From the NCBI GenBank assembly GCA_015075445.1, contig JABTUJ010000031.1, positions 60,053 to 124,052 on the forward strand: a stretch of DNA of 64,000 bases, in the 5' to 3' direction. This DNA is from Verrucomicrobiales bacterium (GTDB lineage Bacteria > Verrucomicrobiota > Verrucomicrobiia > Limisphaerales > J093). Position numbers and translations under genes: made by a program. Shown here in pieces: positions 9,218 to 17,087 of the stretch (the stretch's first letter is position 1; each line of letters begins with the position of its first letter). Under the pieces are notes generated by a model. It was not told the DNA's origin. It did not search any database and saw nothing but the letters and a program-made list of their open reading frames with translations.

Positions 9218-10098
9218 GACCCTGAGCCCAGGCGGGCGCGAAAGTCACCGCCCAACGGGTAGACCCACAGCTCTTTGCGCGGTTGATCCCGTCGGCTGGT
9301 GCGGGCGTTGTGACCGCGGCCCGTGGTCAGTCCCAAGCAGATCCAGTTGGCGGCGCGGTAACAGCTCCCCTGGAAACGGGCCGGGTCGATGAACGTTTCC
9401 AACAGATGAATCGGATGGGCGTAGAGCGCTCGCCAGTCCGCGGAGATCCGGCGCGCGATCCGCCCCAGGAGGTGGCTGGCCAACCGCGGCACCTCCAGCC
9501 AAGGCATGATCAGGAAGCGGGTATTGTAGCCGATGAGGTGGAGGTGCTGGCGGCGCACCTCGGGCCGCCAGCCGATGAACCGGTCGCGCGCGGCCAGGTG
9601 GCGCGGCGCCGACGACCAGGCCATCGCCGCGATCGGCTCGCTGCCGGCCAACACGAGGTACTTCAAATGTTCCCCAACGGGCTGGGTGTAGCGCAGGTAG
9701 TGGTGGGTCTGCATCAACTGACCAAAGAGGGGCTCTTGGGCCGTGCGCCGCACCTGGCGGATCTCCAGGGCGCCCAGTTCACGCAAGCGGCATTGCCGCG
9801 GCCCTTCCCACAGCGGCAGGACGGGAGCGGGGGGCCGGCGCTCCACCACATTGTTGGGTGGGGACATCCGTTTGGCCGGCAACTCAATCAGCCCGGCCCG
9901 ATGCAGTTGCAGTAACAAGCTGCGGCAAACCATGTCGCGCAACGCGCCGTTGGGCTGGATCCAGTTCCAGGCCCGGCACAGCTCGGCCGAGAGCCGACGG
10001 CGACTCCAGAGCGGGTTCTGGGCGATCAGACCCTGGATGAACGCAGTGTCTTCAGCGCGGATTTCCCGGCCACGGTAGCGGAGCAAAACCAACGACAT
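9214..10098 (-). CDS. DUF4338 (DruA-like) protein carried inside IS66
   Basis: A 294-residue protein of the DUF4338 family, the family that also contains DruA of the Druantia phage-defence system. Recognisable stretches are the N-terminus LVLLRYRGREIRAEDTAFI, ENPL-like QNPLWSRRRLSAELC, then HHYLRYTQPVGEHLKYLV, GYNTRFLIMPWLEVPRLASH and CYRAANWICLGLTTGRGHN. I chose the ATG at 10098 because family similarity begins there; the frame is open further upstream. It lies between tnpB and tnpC and overlaps tnpC. DUF4338 genes occur as passengers in IS66-like elements, where their role is unknown. A defence role for this copy should not be assumed. Confidence 0.85.
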   Translation of the reverse strand: MSLVLLRYRGREIRAEDTAFIQGLIAQNPLWSRRRLSAELCRAWNWIQPNGALRDMVCRSLLLQLHRAGLIELPAKRMSPPNNVVERRPPAPVLPLWEGPRQCRLRELGALEIRQVRRTAQEPLFGQLMQTHHYLRYTQPVGEHLKYLVLAGSEPIAAMAWSSAPRHLAARDRFIGWRPEVRRQHLHLIGYNTRFLIMPWLEVPRLASHLLGRIARRISADWRALYAHPIHLLETFIDPARFQGSCYRAANWICLGLTTGRGHNARTSRRDQPRKELWVYPLGGDFRARLGSGS

Positions 10099-10154
10099 GC
10101 CCCGGAGTGTAAGGGGCCAATCCTGGAACGCAAGGACGATCGCCGGTTTTCGGT

Positions 10155-10517
10155 TTACCCGGCCACCGGCACCGCGCGCCACAGCGGCGCCGCCACCGCA
10201 CCGGACGGATCGCCATTCCAGAGCAACAGGTGCAGTTGATGGGGCTCCAAGCGCAGGGCGGCACTGGCGCCGGGCTTGGGCCAGCCACCGAAGCGGCCTT
10301 GCGAGAGTCGTTTCTGGCAACACCAGTAGCCTTGGCCGTCATAGGTCAGGCACTTGATGGCGTGGCCACGCCGCGACCGGAAGACGAACAGCGCCCCGGT
10401 TTGCGGGTCGCTACCCAGTGCCTGACGGCACAGCGCAGCCAGGCCATCGATGCCGCGGCGGAAATCCACCGGTTCGACGGCCAGCAAAATGCGCATCTGC
10501 GGGGTGATCTGGATCAT
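10155..10517 (-). CDS. tnpB: IS66-family accessory protein TnpB
   Basis: A 120-residue protein with the IS66 Orf2/TnpB pattern: ILLAVEPVDFRRGIDGLAAL, then DPQTGALFVFRSRRGHAIKCL and the tryptophan-rich part. TnpB is needed for transposition in studied IS66 elements, though its biochemical role is not settled. The ATG at 10517 overlaps the tnpA stop as ATGA. This is the accessory IS66 TnpB and is unrelated to the RNA-guided TnpB of IS200/IS605. Confidence 0.93.
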   Translation of the reverse strand: MIQITPQMRILLAVEPVDFRRGIDGLAALCRQALGSDPQTGALFVFRSRRGHAIKCLTYDGQGYWCCQKRLSQGRFGGWPKPGASAALRLEPHQLHLLLWNGDPSGAVAAPLWRAVPVAG

Positions 10518-10909
10518 GCTCGCCTCCAGAACGCTTGGGCCACCCCCACCACCGTCGCCGGATCGCACGGGAACTCCAGCGTCATCTTGGCCCCCTGCCG
10601 ATCGGACAACTCAATGTGGCACCCGGTGGTGACTTGGGGCGGCCGCTGGCGGGGGCTCAACTCGACAAAGGTCGGCGGTGCGCTGGACCACCCGCGAGGG
10701 GATGCCTGGGGCAACTGTCGTTTCAACTTGCTGTAATCCAGACGCAGGGCACGAGCCACCGGCCCCACCCCGTGGGTCGCGGCCAAAGTGGCCGCCGAGC
10801 TCCAGAGGGCTTGGGGAAGTCGCGTGGCTCCAGCTTGGGACTGGCGCCAACGGTCTAACTGGTCGCGTAGCTCAGACAGATCGGTCGACGAGAATTTCGT
10901 TTGTGGCAT
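10514..10909 (-). CDS. tnpA: IS66-family accessory protein TnpA
   Basis: A 131-residue basic protein, first gene of the element. An N-terminal HTH-like region (LDRWRQSQAG, then GVGPVARALRLDYSKLKRQL) is followed by the beta-rich stretch FVELSP and MTLEFPCDPATVVGVAQAF that is typical of IS66 Orf1. It probably binds the element's DNA. Its start lies 80 bases inside the right inverted repeat, so the operon promoter must be within 10910-10989. Confidence 0.88.
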   Translation of the reverse strand: MPQTKFSSTDLSELRDQLDRWRQSQAGATRLPQALWSSAATLAATHGVGPVARALRLDYSKLKRQLPQASPRGWSSAPPTFVELSPRQRPPQVTTGCHIELSDRQGAKMTLEFPCDPATVVGVAQAFWRRA

Positions 10910-10989
10910 AGGTCGGTTCGTTGCGGTTGTCTGCCTCGAACCGTAGCCGCGGCGGTTTTACCCTTCACGCACTCTTGCCGAAGCAACAC

Positions 10990-10997
10990 GGCGAATC
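10990..10997. repeat. IS66 target-site duplication, right copy
   Basis: GGCGAATC follows the right terminus directly and equals the left copy at 7507-7514. One copy is the original mod codon context, CGA ATC CGC. Confidence 0.9.
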
Positions 10998-12042
10998 CGC
11001 TGCTTGCAGCCAGCCAATAAGCAGGAATGGGTTCACTACGAAACCCAGAAGCCTGTAGACCTGATCGAGCGCGTCATCCAGCTTTCCACGAAGCCAAGCG
11101 ACCTCGTTCTGGACGCGTTTGTTGGCTCTGGATCCACCGCCGTAGCGGCCGAGCGCCTCGGGAGAAGATGGATAGCCGGTGACCTCGGCCGCTTCTCCAT
11201 ACACACCACCCGCAAACGCCTTCTCGAAACCGAGGGCTGCCGGCCATTCGACCTCTTGAACCTCGGTAAGTACGAGCGTCAGTACTGGCAAGGCGTCACC
11301 TTTGGTGCACAAGGCAAGCCGTTGACCCAGCAAGCACTCTACGAATACCTCGACTTCATCCTGAGTTGTACGGCGGCCAACCACTTCCCGGTTTGATCCA
11401 TCTCCATGGCAAGAAGAACCGCGCCATGGTTCACATCGGCGCTGTTGACGCCCCGGTGACCATTGACGAAATCAACCTCGCGGTTGCTGAGTGTGCCCAG
11501 CTCAAGCAGCCGGAACTCCACGTGCTGGGCTGGGAATGGGAGATGGGCCTCTACGATCTGATGGTGGGCGAAGCCAAGCGGCAGGGAGTCAAGCTCGTTC
11601 TCCTCAGCATCCCGCGCGAGGTCATGGAGCAGCAAGCCGTGGACAAAGGCGACATCCAATTCTTTGAACTCGCCTACCTGGAAGCCAAGATCGAAGTCAA
11701 GAAACTGGCGGCCACCGTCACCCTCAAGGACTTCGTCATCCCCAACACCGAACTCATTCCCGACGAGGTTCGTTCCAAGATCAAGAAGTGGTCTGACTAC
11801 ATTGATTACTGGGCCGTAGATTGGGACTTCCAGAACGACACCTTCATGCAAGGCTGGGTCACGTACCGCACCCGCAAGGACCGCACCCTGCTGCTGGCCT
11901 CGGATTCCCACAGCTATCCGAAAGCGGGGAAGTACCGACTGCTCGTCAAGGTCGTGGACATCTTCGGCAATGACACGACCCAGGCGTTCGAGGTGGACGT
12001 GAAGTGAAGCGCTGGGAAGGATGAAGTTCACGAACTGACCCG

Positions 12043-13122
12043 ATGAAACGGATGACGCGAGTCCCCAAAACCGCCGCGCGCCGCAATGTGCCCGCCGGCC
12101 CGCGGAACCTTCTCGCCGAGGTGCGCGAGATGATTCTCCAGGCTCGCGCGGGCGTGGCCCGCGCCGTGGACTCTGGTCTCGTCACCCTCTACTGGCACAT
12201 CGGCCGCCGCATCCGGCTCGACATTCTTAAGGAAAAGCGGGCTGACTATGGGGAGCGGATTGTCTCCGCGTTGGGGAGACAATTGGAACGGGAGTTTGGC
12301 CGCGGTTACTCAGCCAAATCACTCCATCACATGATCCGCTTCGTGCAGGCTTTCCCTGACGAGCGGATTGTCTCCGCGCTGCGGAGACAATTGACCTGGA
12401 CGCATTTCAAAGCGGTGATCTACCTGGACGACCCGCTCAAGCGCGATTTCTACGCCCAGATGTGCCGCATCGAGAATTGGAACACCCGCACCCTGGCCAG
12501 GAAGATCGGCAGCATGCTCTTCGAACGCACCGCGCTTTCCCGAAAACCTGCCAAGCTAGCCGCTCTTGAGCTGAAGGCCCTCCGGGAAGAGGACAAGCTC
12601 ACCCCGGATCTCGTCTTCAGGGAACCCTATTTCCTTGATTTCCTGGGATTGGCGGACCGGTACGTCGAGAGAGATCTCGAAGACGCCATCATGCGCGAGA
12701 TGGAGTCGTTCATTCTCGAGTTGGGCGTTGGATTCACGTTCGTCGCCCGCCAGAAGCGCATTACCGTGGACCACGACGATCATTATCTGGACCTGCTGTT
12801 CTATCACCGGGGCCTCCGGCGCCTGATCGCCGTGGATCTCAAGCTGCGGGAGTTCCAGGCCGGGGACAAGGGCCAGATGGAGCTCTACCTCCGCTGGCTC
12901 GACAAATACGAGAAGAAGGCGGGCGAGGAACCCCCCATCGGGCTGATCCTTTGCGCCGGGAAGAAACACGAGACGGTCGAACTCCTCGAACTGGAGCACA
13001 GCAACATCCGCGTCGCCTCCTACTGGCTCAAGCTGCTGCCCCGGAAGCTCCTGCAGCGCAAGCTCCATCAAGCCCTGATCCTGGCCCGGGAGCGCCTGGC
13101 CCGCAAGCAATTGGAGGCCTGA
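12043..13122 (+). CDS. yhcG: YhcG-family (DUF1016) PD-(D/E)XK nuclease-domain protein
   Basis: A 359-residue intact protein. The N-terminal DUF1016 domain shows LYWHIGRRI, RADYGERIV, GRGYSAKSLHHMIRF and SWTHFK-like LTWTHFKAVI. The C-terminal nuclease domain shows PYFLDFLGL, FILELGVGFTFVARQKRI, then DHYLDLLFYHRGLRRLIAVD, which carries the catalytic Asp and the xVDLK Lys. The family is widespread in defence loci and next to restriction genes; a DNA-processing or branched-DNA nuclease role is likely but not established. It lies between mod and res, starts 36 bases after the mod end and ends 6 bases before res. Two near-identical palindromic DNA stretches lie within its coding sequence. Confidence 0.9.
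   Translation: MKRMTRVPKTAARRNVPAGPRNLLAEVREMILQARAGVARAVDSGLVTLYWHIGRRIRLDILKEKRADYGERIVSALGRQLEREFGRGYSAKSLHHMIRFVQAFPDERIVSALRRQLTWTHFKAVIYLDDPLKRDFYAQMCRIENWNTRTLARKIGSMLFERTALSRKPAKLAALELKALREEDKLTPDLVFREPYFLDFLGLADRYVERDLEDAIMREMESFILELGVGFTFVARQKRITVDHDDHYLDLLFYHRGLRRLIAVDLKLREFQAGDKGQMELYLRWLDKYEKKAGEEPPIGLILCAGKKHETVELLELEHSNIRVASYWLKLLPRKLLQRKLHQALILARERLARKQLEA
12253..12285. repeat. Palindromic 33-bp repeat in yhcG, copy 1
   Basis: GAGCGGATTGTCTCCGCG begins this copy, and the same stretch recurs at 12361. The internal arms ATTGTCTCC and GGAGACAAT form a 9-bp stem around a 7-base loop. It encodes ERIVSALGRQL, which aligns with the normal protein family, so the protein is not disrupted. 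Confidence 0.6.
12361..12393. repeat. Palindromic 33-bp repeat in yhcG, copy 2
   Basis: Near-identical to 12253-12285 and in the same reading frame 36 codons later (encodes ERIVSALRRQL). Here the palindrome is perfect: 11-base arms ATTGTCTCCGC and GCGGAGACAAT with a 3-base loop at 12367-12391. Confidence 0.6.
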
Positions 13123-13128
13123 CCCACC

Positions 13129-15940
13129 ATGCCCAAAGCCGTCATCACCTACGACAAGGACCTGCCCGAGGTTTCCGACCGGCAGCCGCATCTGCCGCCG
13201 ACGGCGTACCTTCGCAAGAAGCCGGGCAAAGCAGACGATTACGAGGTTGTTGAGGGCCGGCGTCCCAGCCAGATGCTCCTCGTCAATCGGCTGCGCAAGG
13301 CGGTGGACCAGTGGCGGAGCGACGGTTATCCGGGCGCTTCACCGGTCGCCCAGCGCCTGTTCACTTACTGGTTCGACGAGGACCATCTGCTCGATGGGGA
13401 GTCCTTCCGGTTCTACTTCGGCCAGCGTGAGGCCATCGAGACTTTGGTGTACCTCACGGAGATACGCAGCGAGCGTGGCTGCAAAGCCCTGGTCCAGAAG
13501 TTTGGCGAGATCTTCTATCCCGCGGGAACGTAGGCCAGCTCGTCGGAACGGACATCAGTACCAGACCTCGATGGACGGGCGAGACCAAATCCGCCGCTAC
13601 ATCCCGGAGATTGATGGCATTACCATTCAAGATCTTCCCGACGGCAACCTGTCCCGGCACGCCTTCAAGATGGCCACCGGTTCGGGCAAGACCATCGTCA
13701 TGGCCATGGCCGTTGTCTGGGCGTTCTTCCACAAACGCCTGGTGAAGCACTCGCCGCTGTCCACCAACTTCCTCGTCATCGCTCCCAACGTCATCGTTTA
13801 CCAGCGCCTCGAAAAGGACTTTGGCAGCAACCGCATCTTCCATGCGCTGCCCCTCATTCCGCCAGAATGGTCGGCCCAATGGAGCCTCAAGGTCATTCTC
13901 CGTGGCGAAAGCACCGAGCCCGACCCGTCCGGCAACCTCTTGCTCACCAACATTCACCAGGTTTACGAATCCCGCTCCGAAGTCTGGACGCCCGCCAACG
14001 CCGTCGAGGCCCTGCTTGGCACCAAGCCGAACAAGGACCTGTCGTCGCAGGAGCGCTCGATGCTGGAGCGGGTCAAGAGTCTGCCTGACCTGGTCGTCCT
14101 CAACGACGAAGCCCACCACGTTCACGACGAGGATCTCCAGTGGCACAAGACCCTCACCGCCATCCATGCAAGTCTGCCATCCGGCCTTGCGCTCTGGCTT
14201 GATTTCTCCGCCACACCCAAGGACCAGAACGGGACCTATTTTCCCTGGATAATCTGCGACTATCCGCTCGCTCAGGCCGTCGAAGACCGCATCGTCAAGG
14301 CCCCCTTGATCGTGCATCAGGTCAATCGCAAGGACCCCGAGAACGTCACCCAAGGCAACATCACCGAGAAGTACGGTGACTGGCTGGTCGCCGCGGTCGA
14401 GCGCTGGAAGAAGCACACCAAAACCTACCAGCCGCTGAAGCAGAAACCCGTTCTCTTCATCATGGCCGAGAAGAACGTGCTCGCCGACGCCATTGGCCAA
14501 TGGCTTCGGGAGAATTTCGGCTTCAAGGAAAAGGAGGTCCTCGTCATCCACACCGACAAAGAGGGGGACGTGTCGAAGGCCGACCTCGACGAGGCCCGCG
14601 AAGTTGCCCGCGACATTGACCTGCCGTCCAGCAAGGTGAAGGTCATCGTCAGCGTTCTGATGCTTCGCGAAGGCTGGGACGTTCGGAACGTCACGGTCGT
14701 GCTCGGCTTGCGGCCCTTCACCTCCAGCGCGCGGATTCTCCCCGAGCAAGGCGTCGGACGCGGCCTCCGTCTCATGCAGGGAATCAGCCCGGACCGCACG
14801 CAGACCCTGGAAGTCATGGGCACCCAGGCCTTCGAGGACTTTGTCCGTCAGCTCGAAACCGAGGGCGTCGGGATCAAGACCACGACCAAACCGCCCGACC
14901 CGCCCGTGAAGGTCGAACCGGTCCAGGAAAAGGCCAAGTACGACATCGCCATCCCGCTTACTCGACCCGTTTACACGCACAACTACCGGAAGCTCTCCGA
15001 CTTCGACGCCTCCCAGCTCGCTCCGATTTATGACCAGGACGACCTGGAGGAGACTTACCGGATTCGGCTCAAGATGGATTTCGCTACGACCGAAACGGAA
15101 GTCCATCAGGAGGAGATCGCCGCCGGTCCACCGCCGTTGCCGCATGACATCCTGACTTCGATCACGAACAAGACCATCGCGACCGCCAGGTTGCCGGGCG
15201 GCTTCGCCGACCTCTTCCCCATCGTCCGCCAGTACGTCACGCAGCGCTGCTTCGGCACGACCATAGACATGGAAGATGCCAAGATTCGCGAGTATCTGCG
15301 GGCCGTACTCGTTCAGGAGGGCATTGCCAAGTACCTCGCTCGCAAGATCGCCGAGCTCACTGCCGAGGAACGGGCCATCGAGTTTGAGCAGCGAGACTAC
15401 AAGCTCTCCGGCGTCAAGCCGTTCACCTGGCGTCGGAACCTCCCGCTTCTCGACTGCAAGAAGACCATCTTCAACCTGGTGGCGACCTTCAACGACTACG
15501 AGAAGGAATTCGCTCGGTTCCTCGAACGCTGTCCGGACGTCCACCGCTTCGCCTCACTCGGCACCACCGAGCAGGACAGCGGCGCCCAGTTCCGCGTGGA
15601 CTACCTGAAACCCAGCGGCGCCATCGGCTTCTACTACCCCGATTGGGTGGCCGTTCAAAAGCCCAGTCCCCCTCGCCCATCGGATGGGAGAGGGGCCAGG
15701 GGTGAGGGAGGCGAAGTCAACTGGATCATCGAAACCAAAGGCCGTATCTGGGAAAGCACCCCCGCCAAAGACGCCGCCATCACCGACTGGTGCAGGAAGA
15801 TCTCGACGCAGACCAAGACCACTTGGCACTACAGGCGAATTGACCAGATCGTCTTCGGTGCCGGCAACGTCGCGACTTTCGCGGACCTTCTCGCAGCGGT
15901 CGATGCTCGTAATGCGGGAGCCGCTGCTACTTCAATATGA
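13129..15940 (+). pseudogene. res: Type III-like restriction helicase-nuclease (res), frameshifted
   Basis: The N-terminal 134 residues lie in one frame (13129-13533, ending GEIFYPAGT then stop). The rest continues in the +1 frame from about 13550 (QTSMDGRDQIRRY) to 15940. The superfamily 2 motifs are intact in the second part: Walker A ATGSGKT near 13677, DEAH box LNDEAHH near 14105, SAT near 14203 and the arginine-finger motif QGVGRGLRL near 14750. The C-terminal PD-(D/E)XK endonuclease has YYPDWVAV and WIIETKGRIWE near 15640-15750. An ATG at 13571 could still give an N-terminally shortened protein. A repeat-derived insertion lies in the nuclease domain. The partner is mod. Either decay or a single-base consensus error could explain the shift. 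Confidence 0.85.
15661..15712. repeat. In-frame palindromic repeat inserted in the res nuclease domain
   Basis: The DNA between codons for AVQK and VNWIIETK is a GC-rich palindromic unit (CTCGCCCATCGGATGGGAGAG at its centre, followed by GGGGCCAGGGGTGAGGG). It resembles the dispersed CCCTCACCCC-type repeats found between genes in many bacteria. It keeps the frame and adds about 17 codons (PSPPRPSDGRGARGEGG) between the catalytic Asp strand and the ETK strand. Homologues would be expected to have only a short turn here. Confidence 0.6.
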
Positions 15941-17078
15941 TCGATCCCGAAAGCCTGGACGAACTCCGCGACGCCATCCGCTCTCAGGTGGCGGGCGACA
16001 GCGTCCTCCTCGACCGACTCCGCCAGGAAATCCGTCCCCTCAAGAGCGCCACCCGCCGCATCCAACCGCGCGGCACCACCTCGATCTCTCTGGTCGGCAC
16101 CGACGGCGGCAACAATCAGCTCCAGTTTGATCCCTTCCTCGTCCAGCTCGTCCGGGTCGTGGATTCCAGCAACAACGAATACTGCCTCGAAGCGGTCAGC
16201 CCCACCACCAGTGTCACCGCCCTTAGCGCCCGCCAGTTCAAGCAGGACGGCACCCCCCGAACCGCCCTCGGCAAGATGATGGCCTACCTTGGCGTCACCA
16301 GCTTGATTTAACTCAGTTCCATGATTCGCGCCAACGACCAGGATCGCTTCGTCAGTCCCAGTTGGGTGCAGGTCTATCGCGAACTGGTCGAATGGGCCAT
16401 TCTCTTTGTCGTGCTCCGCGAGAAGGATTTCGGGACGGACACCATCATTGTTTGCGACGGCCTCCTCCGCAGCAAAGTTTTCTCCGGGGAGCTCTTCATC
16501 AAGTACAGAGCAGGACTACTGGAAGGAATTCAAGAGCAGTACCGGCGCAACCGCCGCCGCCTCTTTCTCGCTGGCGTCTGCAAATCCAGCAAAGTCCTCG
16601 ACCGCTACCGGCTCGCCATGGCCCTCGAAGACGTCATGTCCACGGAATACCCCGCGTTCGTGGAGATTCCGACCGAACTCGAGGAAAGGGCCTACGTCTG
16701 GTCCGAATACGCTCGCGGGGATGACCGAGCTGCTGAAGAGGGAGAGGCCAACAAGTGTGTCGGCGGCAAGATGTACTTTGTGAAGTTCGGGGCCGCAAAC
16801 GTGACCCGATTTGGCCTGTGGACATTCTTCTGCCTCAGGCCTTCGAGGCACCCAGCATCCTCGGGTACTTGCTCGCCGACGCGCTCGACGGTTTTCCGGT
16901 TCCCTTCTACCCGCGCTGCCTCCAGAAAGCGCACGAGAACGCCGCCCTTGTGAACTTCGACTTCGACATCCTGCAGGACGAAATCTACGACGGTATCCGC
17001 GCCATCCTGCCCGATGGCCAGGAACTCGACACTTTCCGTTTGCGCGACCAAGACCCCGCCCAACGCCGCTACTCGTAG
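15937..17078 (+). pseudogene. nurA: NurA-domain nuclease gene with in-frame stop and frameshift
   Basis: Three pieces of one NurA-like nuclease. Piece 1 (15937-16311) carries the first catalytic Asp region ISLVGTDGGNNQLQF. A TAA stop at 16309-16311 follows TSLI. The same frame continues 9 bases later at ATG 16321 with WVQVYRELVEWAILF, the second acidic motif IIVCDGLLRSKVF and LFLAGVCKSSKVLDRYR. Near 16811-16818 the frame shifts, and the C-terminus (VDILLPQAFEAPSILGYLLA, to 17078) is in another frame. NurA is a 5'-3' nuclease that partners the HerA translocase in DNA end processing; bacterial HerA-NurA pairs also act in phage defence. It overlaps the res stop by ATGA and precedes herA by 9 bases. 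Confidence 0.82.
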
Positions 17079-17087
17079 CGACTACTT

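Larger units (their letters stand above)
7515..10989 (-). mobile_element. Complete IS66-family insertion sequence with DUF4338 passenger gene
   Basis: A 3475-bp element bounded by 21-bp terminal inverted repeats that start GTGTTGCTTCGGCAAG and match at 20 of 21 positions (7515-7535 and 10969-10989). It is flanked by the 8-bp duplication GGCGAATC. It carries four minus-strand genes in the order tnpA, tnpB, DUF4338, tnpC. tnpA/tnpB and DUF4338/tnpC are joined by ATGA start/stop overlaps. All four frames are intact, so the element may still be active. Typical IS66 elements are about 2.5 kb; the extra kilobase is the DUF4338 gene. It interrupts mod. Confidence 0.95.
6603..12007 (+). pseudogene. 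mod: Type III-like DNA adenine/cytosine methyltransferase (mod), interrupted by IS66 and frameshifted
   Basis: This beta-class methyltransferase is split into three coding pieces. Piece 1 (6603-7514) holds motif IV as YIDPPFDTGSDF near residue 122. Piece 2 (10998 to about 11365) holds the TQKP motif and motif I as DAFVGSGSTA. Piece 3 (about 11366-12007) is the C-terminal domain (HVLGWEWEMGLYDLM). An IS66 element sits between pieces 1 and 2. Removing it with one 8-bp duplication restores an exact reading frame (WRI joined to RCLQPANKQEWVHYETQKP). Piece 3 is in another frame: about one base is missing near 11362-11367. The ATG at 6603 is preferred, though the frame is open from 6489. It would have methylated the host DNA for the res partner. 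Confidence 0.88.

Noticed and set aside
9214..10098. A Druantia defence system
   Set aside because: Only the DUF4338 gene is present, inside IS66. No DruE-like helicase or other Druantia gene is next to it.
13520..13570. Programmed frameshifting to express Res
   Set aside because: No slippery heptamer of the X-XXY-YYZ type or downstream pseudoknot was evident; a chance indel is simpler.
13454..15544. A 696-residue open frame on the minus strand opposite res
   Set aside because: It is antisense to the conserved helicase-nuclease motifs, is rich in Gly/Val/Asp/Leu as expected from high-GC codon mirror, and shows no domain.
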